Shown: positions 1 to 35,742 of the stretch, one piece after another
Numbering within the stretch: position 1 is the first letter of the stretch
Layout: every line of letters begins with the position of its first letter
Assembly (NCBI RefSeq): GCF_030867145.1
Contig: NC_134415.1
Location: 52,094,693-52,158,692, forward strand
DNA from: Opisthocomus hoazin
Lineage: Eukaryota; Chordata; Aves; Opisthocomiformes; Opisthocomidae
DNA: 64,000 nt
Direction: 5' to 3'
The notes under the pieces: generated by a model
What the model was told of the DNA's origin: nothing
What the model saw: the letters and a program-made list of their open reading frames with translations, nothing else
The model's database searches: none
Translations under genes and position numbers: made by a program

Positions 1-971
1 CAAGTGACAGCGGTTCTGTAGCCCTTTGTTGCAGCTTTCAGTGATAATGTGTCTGTATGCTGTGCTTTGTAAAATTTGTGTCTGCTTGATGGGTGTTGTT
101 AATTGTGTACTAGTTCTACTAGTATAATTTTAAAGAATACTTGCTGTAAAGCAGAGAGTGTCATTAGGTCAGAGTTACTTTTAGAAAAAAGTTTACAAAA
201 ATGCTGTGACATTTGTCAGTCGTTACATGATTCCAGGCATTAGGTGTGCTCAGGTGATCAACTCCAAAGACTACTTTTTCCTTGGCTGTAGTACAGAAAT
301 GCTGAAAGAAATCTATTCAAGAAACGCAACTTGGAGCACCTTTATCTGGTTTCTTGGTTTATGTTTTATTTTTCCTGGTAACAGTAAATGAGTTGGAAAT
401 CTCAATTGGCATACGCAAATAACACTCACTGTTTTTTCTCTAGTGCTTTACAAACAAAAATTTAACATCATTACAGCCTCTTGAGTCAGACTTTTTTCTG
501 ATTACTCTTTCAAGAGATTAAATCAAACCAATACATATTTGGTAAAAATGTTTCTTTGATCTTACCCATCTTCTCATATTAAGTGTTAAGTCAAAAAATA
601 AATGTTTTATGCATTTTGTATGAAAATAAAACTTGTAGAATATCTGTAGTACTCATTTTATAATATTATTTGAAAAATTTACAATAGGCACTTTCTTTTA
701 GTCCCAGTAGGAATAATATTCCGAAGTATTAGATTATGTATTTTCACCTAGTTGAGTTTGAAACTTTGTAACATAAATTGAATATAGAAATCTCATCTGG
801 CATGCATTCTTGCTGTATGTTTATTTCCCTGTAGCTTACAGAAACTTTTGATTTGATGAAAAATTTGAACAGCTGGTAGAATTGATTGTTTGTCCCCATC
901 TTTGAAATATTTACAGTGCTTTGAAAGCCTTTTTCTGATTTTTGTTTTTATTTTCTGTTTATCACATGCAG
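1..971 (+). other. PPP4R3B: PPP4R3B intron (left end cut by the window)
   Basis: No exon was found; the conserved segments expected upstream in the protein are absent. Short ORFs have no similarity I recognise. Confidence 0.75.
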
Positions 972-6144
<5,173 letters not shown>

Positions 6145-8775
6145 ATGAAACCAAAACTTCAGAATAAAAACTCTTATTACGAGGTTTCAAATGCTGCAAC
6201 TGTTTTAAGAGCTAAAAAGAATCTGATTGAGAAAGCTTTCTCCCATGAGTATATAAGATAATACAAGGAGTAGCAAAAGAAACTCAGTATATCAGCTAGA
6301 AAGGGTTAGTTCTGTAAACAGAAAGCTTCCAAGGAACTTTAATATCTTTCTAGTAAGTAAGGAGTCTGCCATTCAGGCTGTCAGAAAAATTAAAAATAAT
6401 TTTTAAAAAAGTGGGTTAGTATTCACAGAACCTGGATGATGGCTTCTCAGCTAGGAAAGTCTCAGGTGTTGGGAGGGCAGGGGGAGGGCAAGGTATGGTA
6501 AAGACTTTTTTAGAAAATATTGCAGGGTTTCCCCAGTGTTTAACAGAACTAGGAAAAAAAAATCAAGCTTAAATTTTGAACCCAGTAATCTTAATTTTAT
6601 AATGGTGCTGTCGGTTGTGTTCTTTTAGCAATGCCTTTTTAAAAACAATTTTAAGGGAAAACTAACTGTTTGCATAAGAACAATCCAGATTTGGGGACCA
6701 TTTATTACCAATTAAATAACATTTCTTGTGGTCAGAGGGAGGGACACTGCAGTTATAGTGCATGTTGAGTTGTTTAAAACAGTTAAAAATATGTTTTAAT
6801 TTGTATTTTTCAAGAGGAGAAAATGGAAGCTAGATTCAAAATGGATGGTTTTGCTTGTTTTTTTTGATTAGACATCCAGTCCAGTAGTATCTATACCAAG
6901 GAACAGTCGCTTCCAAAGTATCTCCAGGAGCTGCTTGTGTCAAAGCGGTGCTGTACCGGGCACACCCGAATAGCTGTCGGCTTGACGGTGTGGAAGATAC
7001 TGAATTTGAATCACTTTCTGTGTTGGTACATGAGCTGGCTCTTCTTGGAGCAGCAAGCCATTTTCCTGCTTGCGATTTTAAATTGCGTCATTGAGGTGGT
7101 AATAAGAAACACTAACAGGTTTTTCATAGTGATGAATTTAGCGGCGTTTTAACACCAAAGTCACTTTGAACCAAGACAGAATTACTACTAACAGAACACC
7201 AGTCTCTGAGGGAGAATCAACAGGCAGCGCCTGAATCTGGGTGTAACACGAAAGCTGCTTTTTTAAAAAATAAAAGCACATTCCATGTAGGTAAGCAAAC
7301 TGCGACAAGAACAGGTGAGTTGATGGCGAGTTGATAGAGGCAAACAGTCCAGGTTTTATTTTCAAGAGCAGCAAGTGAACTGTAAATATTTTAATGTTAG
7401 CTTGCCCATATGTGATCTGAGTGAGAGGAGTATCCCCATGGCAGGGTGTCGGAATGTTAAAATACAAAACCAGCTGCAATCCACCACATAGATCACTCTT
7501 GTAATATGTGTTATGGGTCCATTTCTCCTGGAATAGTTTAAACTGAAGCAGTTTCTCTGTTTTGGAGATTTTTGTAGTTAATTTTAGCTATTGTTTGGAA
7601 AAAGATGGGCTGTCTGTGTAGATATGAAGTATAGTTTTTTTCCATAAAACAGAAGGTTTATTTTGTATTAAAAATACCACTGTACTTGTTTTACACCATT
7701 TGTATACATGTGGTGATATTAATGCTGAACTGTAAAATTCAGGAATTAAAATGTGACCCTGTAATTCCATAATTATTGCTTTTGTTTGGTTTGTTGTACA
7801 TGGTAAGTTAACTCAGAATTTTAAATGTGGCCATTTCAGAATATTTTTTAACATCAGTTATCTGTGCAGTTTTAAAAGCAACTCTATACCACTAGATGAA
7901 ATCCTAAAGGGAATGTGTGAGTTCTTACTGAGGCGTAAGCTGGACACAGGCATTCTGCCGTGCGTGGACCTGGGGACAGCGTGTTGCCCTCCGCGGGCTC
8001 CAGGCAACCAAGAGTGGGACTCCGTGTCTTTCACCTGTGCGATGAAGTGCCCTGTTGGCTCCGGACGCAGAGGATCTGAGGACGCGTTCGCTGGTAAAGC
8101 GTAGCTGCAGTCTCGTCACCGTGTTTGCTCGCTCTCCCACTGACGATCATCTGGTTTTCTTCCCGATGAGCCTTTCCTCTCCATCGGTAATGATGATTAA
8201 CTTCATCCAGCACTATACACGCTGCTCGAGCAGCAGAGTTACGCAGCATGTGCCTTTACCTGAGGCTGAAAAACAGTGCCGCCTGGTCTGTGGACCCGAG
8301 TTGTCCTGATTCTCTTAAACAGCCACCCAAAATGAGTTCTCTGCGCGTCTGACTGAAGCGTGTTCATCCTTGCTCAGCGTTCCCCATCACCCTAACTCTT
8401 CCCTGCAGTACCGTCAGGAGCTTTAAAAATACATTCAGACCAACAGGAGAGGTCTTTTTTACAGCAAAAACAAGAATGTCATGAATTTTTATAGTTACTA
8501 GAAAAGGACTGTGTAAAGTGGCATTAGATGTCCCGTTTAAAACAAAAAAACAAAAAAATCCCTGTAGAAGGTGACATGCAGCTCTCCCTTTAACTGGCTT
8601 TTGTCTAGGCCCATCACCCCCATAGATCCTGTTTCCCAGTCCGACCTGGTCGGTGCTGCCTGGGTTCTGCCTCTGGGCAGCCACGTTCCCGTGCCCCAGG
8701 GGCGCTTCCACTACTGCTCTTTTCAGAAAAAGAACAGAGCATCTGCCAACATGTATCAGTTATAAATGCTATTTT

Positions 8776-8781
8776 AATAAA
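8776..8781 (+). terminator. PPP4R3B: Candidate poly(A) signal of PPP4R3B
   Basis: AATAAA in a T/A-rich context, followed within about 40 nt by a GT/T-rich stretch (TTGGTTGGGTCGCTTCTTTT), the usual downstream element. Confidence 0.5.
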
Positions 8782-9175
8782 AAGTTACATGAAACTTGAA
8801 TTGGTTGGGTCGCTTCTTTTCATGTGAGTTGTGGTTGCAGTCGGCTGTGTAATGGCATCGCACAGACAACAGCCTCTCCCCCTGCTTTGTTTAAAGTCTG
8901 TCAAAGCAAACCAGTAAACGAGATTTCAGAAGATTTCTACTTTGAAACTGAATTGCTTGTGACAGCCCTAGCTTTTACTTTGCAACTAAAGCAATTATTT
9001 TTACTTAAAGTTGCATTGTAGCAAAATTGGACCTAAGGACTGGTAAACTGCCCCAAAAGTATGTAAAACAATGTAAGCCAGAGTTGGTATGTAAGTGTCT
9101 CAACTCCAAGCTACATTCATTATCTGCTTCTCAAAAGTAAGATGGTCATAGTTGCACTTCCTTGTGAAATTAGGC

Positions 9176-9181
9176 TTTATT
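9176..9181 (-). terminator. CFAP36: Candidate poly(A) signal of CFAP36
   Basis: TTTATT on plus is AATAAA on minus, about 440 nt beyond the CFAP36 stop. It is the first canonical signal reached by minus-strand transcription; none was seen between 9182 and 9620. Confidence 0.6.
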
Positions 9182-9223
9182 ACATTGCACAGCTGAAAAA
9201 TAGTAATTTGTTTATAATATCCT

Positions 9224-9229
9224 AATAAA
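9224..9229 (+). terminator. PPP4R3B: Alternative distal poly(A) signal of PPP4R3B
   Basis: AATAAA on the plus strand, 43 bp to the right of the best CFAP36 signal on the other strand. If used, the two transcripts overlap. Confidence 0.35.
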
Positions 9230-9620
9230 AGGAACAAAGTTCTGTAATCTTAAAAAAGTTAAAATTTCTAACTCATTCAGAAGAGTTCACATAGGAATTA
9301 CTTCAGCAGATCTCAGTATCTGCATTTGTTCTACGTAATGTCAAGCGGCTGAGGCCAGTAGTTCAGAGTGATGTTAAATGGCCTCCCTGTTGAACAGGTT
9401 CCAGTGAAAGTCAGTGAGGTTCCAGCATTCTGGAAAAGAAGTGGGTTTAGTGTATATCAGTGTAATTTTGAATATTTATATACAAAGTACTGAATTGCTT
9501 GTCTGAAAGTTCTATAAAACTAAGCATAATAGTGGAAAACAAATACCTTCAATTATTGATTATATAATTTACTCTAAAAACATACTTATGTCCTTGGGGT
9601 CTGCAATGAGCTTCTTAAAA

Positions 9621-27934
<18,314 letters not shown>

Positions 27935-28120
27935 TCAGATCATGGCCTTAAGGGAGGCACGCGTTACCCTCCAGAAACACGCGGGCATTGAAGGACGTGG
28001 CGGGAGGGAGGCCCTGCGTGGGGTAATCGCCTCGCGCTGCCCAGCACACCAACTGCCGGCACCCTGAGGTGGAAGGTGCGCGTGTCGCGGGCGTGCTTGT
28101 GCGTGCCTTCGGAATAGACC

Positions 28121-28576
28121 GCGGTGATAATTTAGCCCTGCCGACTTCATTGGGGTGAGTGGGGGGTAGCCCCCCCTCCGCACGGGAAGATGACAGTGGG
28201 GGACCAGATGTGAACTCAGCTGGGTGTCAGCAGCTGTCCCGCACCCCCACCCTGCTCACTAATACCCAAAACCTCAGAAACTAGTAACGAATTAGAGTAC
28301 TTGTTACTTACCAGTGTCAAGGCAAGTCTGAGGATGGGAACAGGTTGCCCTGCCAGGCTATGGCTTCCCTGTCTTTGGGTGTAATGGGGATGTGAAGGGA
28401 CAAGGCCCTGAGAAGCATCACCTAAGATGGCCCTGTTCCCTCCACAGATTCCCAATTATTTAGTAATTCTGTCAATCACAATTTTACAGCACAATACAGG
28501 TTGGTTTTATTTGGTTTATAACAAAGATCTGGAAGATGAGCCTGTATGATGGAAAAATCTCGTTAACCCATATTTT
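28121..28576. other. Intergenic, shoulder of the CpG island
   Basis: Mixed-composition unique sequence between the CFAP36 CpG island and the first CR1 copy. No gene or repeat was recognised. Confidence 0.5.
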
Positions 28577-29630
28577 CATAGAATCATAGAATCATTAAGG
28601 TAGGAAAAGACCTCTAAGATCATTAAGTCCAAGTCCAACCATCAACCCAACAATACCATGCCTGCTAAACTATGTCCTGAAGTGCCATATCTACACATTT
28701 TTTGAACACCTCCAGGGATGGTGACTCCACCACTTCCCTGGGCAGCCTGTCCCAATGCTTCACAACTCTTTCAGTGAAGAAATTTTTCCTAATATCCAAT
28801 GTAAACCTCCCCTGACGCAACTTGAGGCCATTGCCTCTCATCCTATCGCTAATTAGTTGGGAGAAGAGACCAACACCCGCCTCACTACAACCTCCTTTCA
28901 GGTAGTTGTAGAGAGCAATAAGGTCCCCCCTCAGCCTACTCCAGACTAAACAACCTCAGTTCCCTCAGCCACTCCTCGTAAGACTTGTTTTCCAGACCCC
29001 TCACCAGCCTCATTGCCCTTCTCTGGACACACTCCAGCACCTCCATGTCTTTCTTGTAGTGAGGGGCCCAAAACTGAACACAGTACTCCAGGTGCGGCCT
29101 CACCAGTGCCGAGTACAGGGGCACGATCACCTCCCTTCTCCTGCTGGCCACACTGTTCCTGATACAAGCCAGGATGCCGTTGGCCTTCTTGGCCACCTGG
29201 GCACACTGCTGGCTCATGTTCAGCTGGCTGTCAACCAGCACCCCAAGGTGCCAGGCACCACCAGGCAGCTTTCCAGCTGCTCCTCCCCAAGCGTGTAGCG
29301 TTGCATGGGGTTGTTGTGACCCAAGTGGAGGACCTGGCATTTGGCCTTATTGAACCTCATACCATCAGGCTTGGTCCATCGATCCAGCCTGTCCAGATCC
29401 CTCTGCAGAGCCTTCCTACCCTCAAGCAGATCGACACACCTGCCCAGTTTGGTGTCATCTTCAGACTTACTGAGGGAGCACTCAATCCCCTCATCCAGAT
29501 CATTGATAAAGATATTCAACAAGACTGGCCCCAAAACTGAGCCCTGGGGAACACCACTTGTGACCAGCCACCAGCTGGACCTTAGCATCCCCACCAGGCG
29601 TCGTGCCCATTGTGCACAGCCCATGAGTAA
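28577..29630 (-). mobile_element. CR1 LINE copy, 5'-truncated and broken
   Basis: On the minus strand the sequence reads as the end of the CR1 reverse-transcriptase [23 protein letters not shown], then [19 protein letters not shown] and [20 protein letters not shown], followed by the CR1 3'UTR. It ends at the typical repeated tail (ATGATTCTATG-like, 28577-28600). The copy lacks everything upstream of the catalytic palm region. The coding frame is interrupted by a frameshift near 29250 and by a stop after RLFSLE near 28936, and the catalytic FADD motif reads SEDD. It is an inactive fossil. Confidence 0.93.
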
Positions 29631-30167
29631 GGGATCCCTTCCCGCTGGTCACATGGATTTCAAAAGTATCAGGTAAGTGGCCACATCCCCTCACTGCCAT
29701 GGCACCACTGCAGTCTGCCAGCTGTTCCGTCCACCCACAGCTGTGCTAGCAAATTCCTACCGATGACGACTTTGCAGGAGAGAGGCAATAAACACCCAAG
29801 ATTAAATCAAACTGGAAAACTTCAGAAAGGAATCGAGCAGGGCTCAGACCAGAAAATCCTGGAGTTTTATATGTTTCTCCTTTGAATGAAGTAGGTATAA
29901 ACCTGTAACAGAAACATATGCTTGGAAACTAAAGAGCATTTAACATTTAGATGTGTCTTCTCAAAAAGGCTAGTGTGTATTTCAAGACACAAGGTGTTTC
30001 GTACATCATACCAGAGAGCTCACTCAGCAGAATTAATTTGAAATCTTAAGAGTCTCATAATTTCTCTAATTAGTACTGATATAGACATTGTGATAGAGAG
30101 GTCATAATGCAAAATCAATTTTGTTCTTTGATCACACATTCATGTATCAGTGCGAATATCTGAGACT
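29631..30167. other. Spacer between the two CR1 copies
   Basis: AT-rich, apparently unique sequence of about 540 bp. The first ~60 bp might be very decayed CR1. Nothing else was recognised. Confidence 0.5.
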
Positions 30168-31128
30168 AGCGATGAGTGGCGTTCCTCAGGGGTCGGTATT
30201 GGCACCGGTGCTGTTTAACATCTTTGTCGGCAACATGGACAGCAGGATTGAGTGCACCCTCAGCAAGTTTGCCGATCACACCAAGCTGTGTGGTGCGGTT
30301 GACATGCAGGAGGGCAGGGATGCCATCCAGAGGGACCTTGACAGGCTGGAGAGATGCGCCTGTGCGAACCTCATGAAGTTCAACAAGGCCCAGAGCAAGG
30401 TCCTGCACACAGGTCAGGGCAATCCCAAGCACACATACAGGCTGGGTCGAGAATGGATTGAGAGCAGATCTGAGGAAAAGGACTTGAGGGTGCTGGTTGA
30501 TGAGAAGCTCAACATGACCCAGCAATGTGCCAGCTGTATCCTGGGCTGCATCAAGAGAAGCATGGCCAGCAGGTCGAGGGAGGTGATTCTGCCCCTCTGC
30601 TCCGCTCTGGTGAGACACCACGTGGAGCTCTGCATCCAGCTCTGGAGCACCGAACAAGGGCATGAATCTGTTGGAGCGGGTCCAGAGGAGGGCCACAAAA
30701 GTGATCAGAGGGCTGGAACACCTCTCCTATGAGGAAAGGCTGAGAGAGTTGGGGCTGTTCAGCCTGGAGAAGAGAAGGCGCTGGGGAGACCTTATAGCAA
30801 CCTTTCAGTACCTGAAGGGGCCTACAAGGAAGCTGGAGAGGGACTTTTTACAAGGGCATGTGGTGATAGGACAAGGGGTAATGGCTTTAAACTGAAAGAG
30901 GGCAGATTTAGGTTAGATATAAGGAAAAAATACGATGAGCGTGGTGAGGCACTGGCACAGGTTGCCCAGAGAAGCTGTGGCTGCCCCCTCCCTGGCAGCG
31001 TTCCAGGCCAGGTTGGATGGTCCTTTGAGCAACCTGGTCTAATGAAAGGTGTCCCTGCCCATGGTAGAGGGGGTGAAACTAGATGATCTTTAAGGTCCCT
31101 TCCAACCCAAGCCATTCTATGATTATAG
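30168..31128 (+). mobile_element. Second CR1 LINE copy, 5'-truncated and broken
   Basis: It begins at [20 protein letters not shown] and continues through DLDRLERCACANLMKFNKAQ, VLVDEKLNMTQQCA and a second frame with [20 protein letters not shown]. It then passes into a CR1 3'UTR and ends at CCATTCTATGATTAT. A frameshift near 30660-30730 and an altered active site (FADH for FADD) show it is dead. Its tail differs from the first copy, so it probably belongs to another CR1 subfamily. The 5' ends of the two copies face each other. Confidence 0.93.
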
Positions 31129-34100
31129 GACATGCCAAAAACATCAGACTTTTCCTGCTTCTGCTAGCAGTATGCTTGTCTCTATTGGTGTCAGCAGAGA
31201 TGTCTTTAACATGCAGCTGTGACACTGAGAAAAATCTGCTTATTCTTTCAGCATGGGTAATCCTATTTTTCACTTTTTAGTTGTTGCATAAAATTTAAAG
31301 CATTTCATCATAGTTACAAGAAAAATTGCTAGAGTAATGACTATGAGGGAATTCTGTCCACTATAATCAAAATTATTTTGTCACCTCATATGAAACTGCC
31401 CAATATTATTATGTTCTGCTCTCAGATGTCAGGCGAAACACTTGAGTTAGTGTTTTAGTTGTTAATAACATAAAAGATAGAGTAGAAATGCTCTCCTGTG
31501 TGACTCAAAAAAGAGCTATTGCTTAATTTTCCATCTTCTCTGTACAAGTTACTATATCAGACATTTTGACATACTCTTGGTTCATTGCTTTACATATATA
31601 CTGACAAGCAAATTTTGTCACGCCTTTGCAGTCTCTGCGTACCACTGAATTCTTTATGTCAGTACCCACTTCTTTTCACCTCCAGTGGGTTCCACTCATA
31701 TGCATAATGCAGCAAATCACAAAGCCCAAAGTATATTTTCTTCAGTCTCTTTTATGAAGTAATTCTTGCACTAATAGCTAGAATATTTTTTCATTTCCCA
31801 CAAGTATCTGGAAAAATATGCTAGTATGTAATCTCTATTACTTTATTAATGCCTCCTAAAAGTTTTTTCTTATCCTAATGCATTAACTATAGAATTAAAC
31901 TTATAAATGATTCATTTTGTTTGTGTCTTTAGAACAGAAATATTCAACAATTACAGTCCAGGTATAGCCCTATATCTGAACATAGTTTGTCAATCCATGA
32001 ACAGTTTACTGGATTGCATCTCATCAATATAACTGAAGCTTGCATTGAGGGGCTAGCCTACCTCCTCTCTGGCATCACAATACAAAGTTATAGGAACAGT
32101 ACAACTTGTAAATATTTTCCTCTGAAAAAAATGGCTTTGAAAAAAGCACATAAGATCAAGAGGAAAGCAGTTGTTAACTGTTCTGACTGAATCTTGATTT
32201 GTCTAACGATGTCTTTCTGTCTGCACTTAGACCTATAGCACCATAATAAGGAAGTCTGAAATTCCAAAATCTTGAGAGTATCTGACTTCTTATAACTGAA
32301 TGCCATTGTTGATCTGTCACTGCATTTTTAAATTTATTTACCTTTGTGTAAAAAAAAAAAAAATCAATCTCTCCTCTTTTATTAGAGGAGTATTTGTTTC
32401 ACTATTGTATATATTCAGGCCTTAAGGATATTTATAGGATAGGCAGTCTAGGTGTTATCTGTGCTAGTTTTGGCATTTGAAAAAATTCTAAGTATATCCA
32501 TTCACCTAATTTTTAGTTTATTGCAGATGGTCAAAACTAGTGAATTTGAAAAATAAAATTAGAAACAGGCAAAAAGTGAGGCAGATAAGCTTCTAGCTAT
32601 TGGCAAAGGAAAGCTAGTTTTTTACACCACCTTTAATTTCTTCCTTTTTGTCTTTTCTATATGGATAATTTTGTTGATGTTTAAGCATTTTTGAGGATAT
32701 TGGCAAAGGTGCAATACCTCAATTTACAGTTATAGTAAACAGTCTTAAAACTGCTCTTTTGTTTAGGCTTTAATTCTTCTATGCACCTAATTTGTAATAC
32801 CTAATAAATAGTCTTATAACTGTAACAACTACAAATATTTTCATCTTAGTAAACCTAATACAACTTTTCCAATTTGTTTTTATAAATTTTAGTTTGGCAT
32901 TTTTTTAGGGAACAATTATATCTCTGAAAGGAAATTCCGGTCTTGTTTTATAAATCAGACCTCAAAGAGAACCCTGATCTCAAGCTATTTTCCAGAAAGC
33001 TGTGGTGCAACGGTCTTTTTCTTCATGGAAACTGTGGGCCTGTAGGGTGGGAGCAGACCCTGAGAAGCTGTAGTGCACTCTACTTTTTCTGTGTAGCAAA
33101 GGTATACTTAGACTGTCCTTGACATATTTTTATCTAATTTGTTCTTCAAAACTTCTAATAAAAGAGAGTCGATAACCTTCCCCATATCCAATTTTTCCTA
33201 CTAGACCCACAAATACAGGGTTATTAAATTCAATGGAAAGGCTATGGAAACACAGTGTAATTATATATTTAACATTGTAGGGAAAAAAGGTACATCATAC
33301 ACTGTATTTAAAATGTATAATGTACTCTGATGTCCTCCTGTATTACTTTAAAACATTTTAAATAGGTTTCAAGCTCAAAGTATGACTTCTTAAGGCCTCT
33401 AAATTTGTGCAGTTCATAAATTTTTGAGCTGTTGTTTTTACTCCAGCGAAAGATGAACAGTTCTGCAAGTTGCAGGCCAGAAGGTTTATTCATATGAGTG
33501 TGTCACGGGAAAATGGGCAGAGCTGCTGATGTCAGTGGGGTAGCTCCCTTGAGTATTAGTTTGTAAGGTTAAGCCTTATGACTACAAGCTTGCTTGCTCA
33601 GATTGACATGCTTATGTGCGTGCACTTTATCTTCTATTTGACCCCTCCAGAGAAAAGCAGCCTCAAGTTAGTAGCCAGAAAATTAAAGAGTAGCACGTTT
33701 CTTTTTCTGGGAACTCAGTCAAGATTTGTTTCCTGACTACTCAGCTGCAAAATATTTACTGTGAGAAAAAGAGAAACCATGGGAGTCCGCTTTATGGCAG
33801 CAAGACTTCTCTTCCAAAAGAATCTGTATTTATACAAAACAGCAGAAAAAACATCTACCAAATACTATCTTCTCACATGTATTTTGATTCACAGGGCAAA
33901 CATTATGATCAGAGCTAAAGCTCTATAGCCTGTTTATAATACATAGGTCTCACATGAATGTCAACATACATATTCTCTGGTAATTCGTTGCATGTACTTG
34001 TCATTCTCCTCCCCCCCCTCCCCCCAGCAACAGCACATGTAAAAATATACAAAAAATGTAAGTTCATATTTTTATTCTTCTTTGTTTTTCACCAGGAAGA

Positions 34101-35655
34101 AATTGACTATGTTCTAGCAAGTGTAGGAGATTTTATGTGCACAATTTAGCACGCACTTAGGAAAGTGCTTTGTACTCAGCAGTCCTTACATAAAATATTT
34201 AATTAAGCTGTTTGCCAATATCGAGAAGTTTGTACAACACAGTCTGCCTCTGGCACCTAATTTAACACATGAACGTTCTAATTTTTTTCCCCAGTAACAG
34301 ACAGAGTTAAATGTGAGTCACATAAAAGGTGAAAACTTAAAATACTAATCAGCCTGGTTTTATTTGCAGTTACTAATTGATTAGGTTTTTTGTCAAATAA
34401 TGGTATACTTCAGTGACTTCATTGTACTTTAGTCAAAGCTAAAATAGAGTGGAATTGGTTCTAAGGAAAGCAAACACATTGAAGAAGTGCTTAAAGTCAA
34501 ATAAGGAATCATGAGTCATCTTAATTTTCCTCCCTTTAGGGATACTGAACTCCTGCAGGAACTTCCAAAGATATTCCTATTTAGGTCATCTTCATTTTAT
34601 AAAGATTGTCTTTTCTCTTGTGACTTGACTGTTTTATACAAATGTAAGGCCGTTTCACTAGAATTCATCCTGCATCAGATGCCATTCCTAGCTCTGCTCT
34701 TCCAAGAGCAGGGTGGGTACCAAACAGATTCAGGAATGTCACAGTCCAGCAAACAGTTCCTTTTTGCTCCAGGGCAGAGCAAGCCAACATGAGAGCCTTG
34801 TTATAGGTACAAGTTCTCCTTTGGTGCTCCCTTACCCACACCTTCCTGTTGCTGGGATGCCGAAGGGGGAAGCAAAACTGTTTTACATCATTAGCATGGG
34901 GTCTGGAGTAGAAACTTGGCTCCTTACTTACTCCCTACTAAATCTGTGCATAAGTCCAAAAGAAGCATTTAATAGAGACACAAAAATATTCTTAAAATCT
35001 TAATATTCTTAAAATATTCTTAACTGTCTTCTCCAATAAAAATGCCAGAAATGACAACTGAATATTTTTATTAAAAATGAGCAGAGTGATTTATTACTAA
35101 CAAACTACCTGACCCTAGTGGCTCCAACCCTCCTAACGCTATTTTTAATAGCTGTCATCATTCATATTTTAAGCTTTTTATATAATGATAATAATGCTTC
35201 TTAGCTAAATTATCTAATCTTAAAAGCATCTAAAGTGTCCAACATCTAATGATTTCATCTTATAATATGTGGAAATAGGAGATACTAAAAAGTACAAGAT
35301 ATACTAAAAAGTACTTATTTCTTCCCTCTTTTTGTTTTTTTCATTTATATACTTGCCACAAACTGTAAACCATGCACATTTTACCCACACATTTATCCAA
35401 AAGTCTATCCATACATTTGACGTCATATATTTTCCCAAAGCAAATTTTGTTCTTCATTTACCAAAAATAAGATTTATTCACATATATACATGTATACTTT
35501 TCATAGGAATTTTCTCCACACATTGACTAAGTATTTTAGTAATTGCTCTAGTGCTTTTACAGTCTATTTTTCTGTGGTGCCTGGACACCTTGGATTCTAA
35601 AAAGCCTTGTAATGATTTACATTTTTCTGTCCAATTTCAGTGGATTGTTATCGAG
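31129..35655. other. Intergenic AT-rich sequence
   Basis: No coding exon, RNA gene or repeat family recognised. There is an A-run at 32350-32363, a C-rich tract near 34010-34025 and a short tandem TATTCTTAAAA repeat near 34986-35025. Confidence 0.5.
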
Positions 35656-35742
35656 GGAATCACACAGAATCACACAGAATATTCGGGGTTGGAAGGGACC
35701 TCTGTGGGTCATCTAGTCCAACCCCCCAAAGACGAACTAGGG
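35656..35742 (-). mobile_element. CR1 3'-tail fragment
   Basis: The plus strand shows the reverse complement of a CR1 3' end: CACAGAATCACACAGAAT, GGTTGGAAGGGACCTC and TCTAGTCCAACCCCCC. Only about 85 bp remain. The small tandem CACACAGAAT motif is the CR1 terminal repeat. Confidence 0.85.

Larger units (their letters stand above)
6145..9245 (+). other. PPP4R3B: PPP4R3B 3'UTR (extent inferred)
   Basis: No coding exon is seen between the PPP4R3B stop and the CFAP36 stop. AATAAA occurs at 6163-6168 (only 19 nt after the stop), 7269-7274, 8776-8781 and 9224-9229. The long conserved-looking AT-rich 3'UTR suggests one of the two distal signals is the main one, giving a 2.6-3.1 kb 3'UTR. A GC-richer patch lies at about 7930-8300. 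Short ORFs here look like nothing known. Confidence 0.6.
9155..9620 (-). other. CFAP36: CFAP36 3'UTR (extent inferred)
   Basis: Region from the stop to just past the AATAAA on minus at 9181-9176. It has no other feature I can support. Confidence 0.55.

Noticed and set aside
6163..6168. AATAAA 19 nt after the PPP4R3B stop as the main poly(A) signal
   Set aside because: Cleavage would leave an unusually short 3'UTR; several later signals exist. Minor use is not excluded.
28936..31133. Reverse-transcriptase ORFs as functional genes or an endogenous retrovirus
   Set aside because: They are the 3' parts of non-LTR CR1 elements with frameshifts, missing 5' halves and altered catalytic motifs. No gag, protease or LTR is present.
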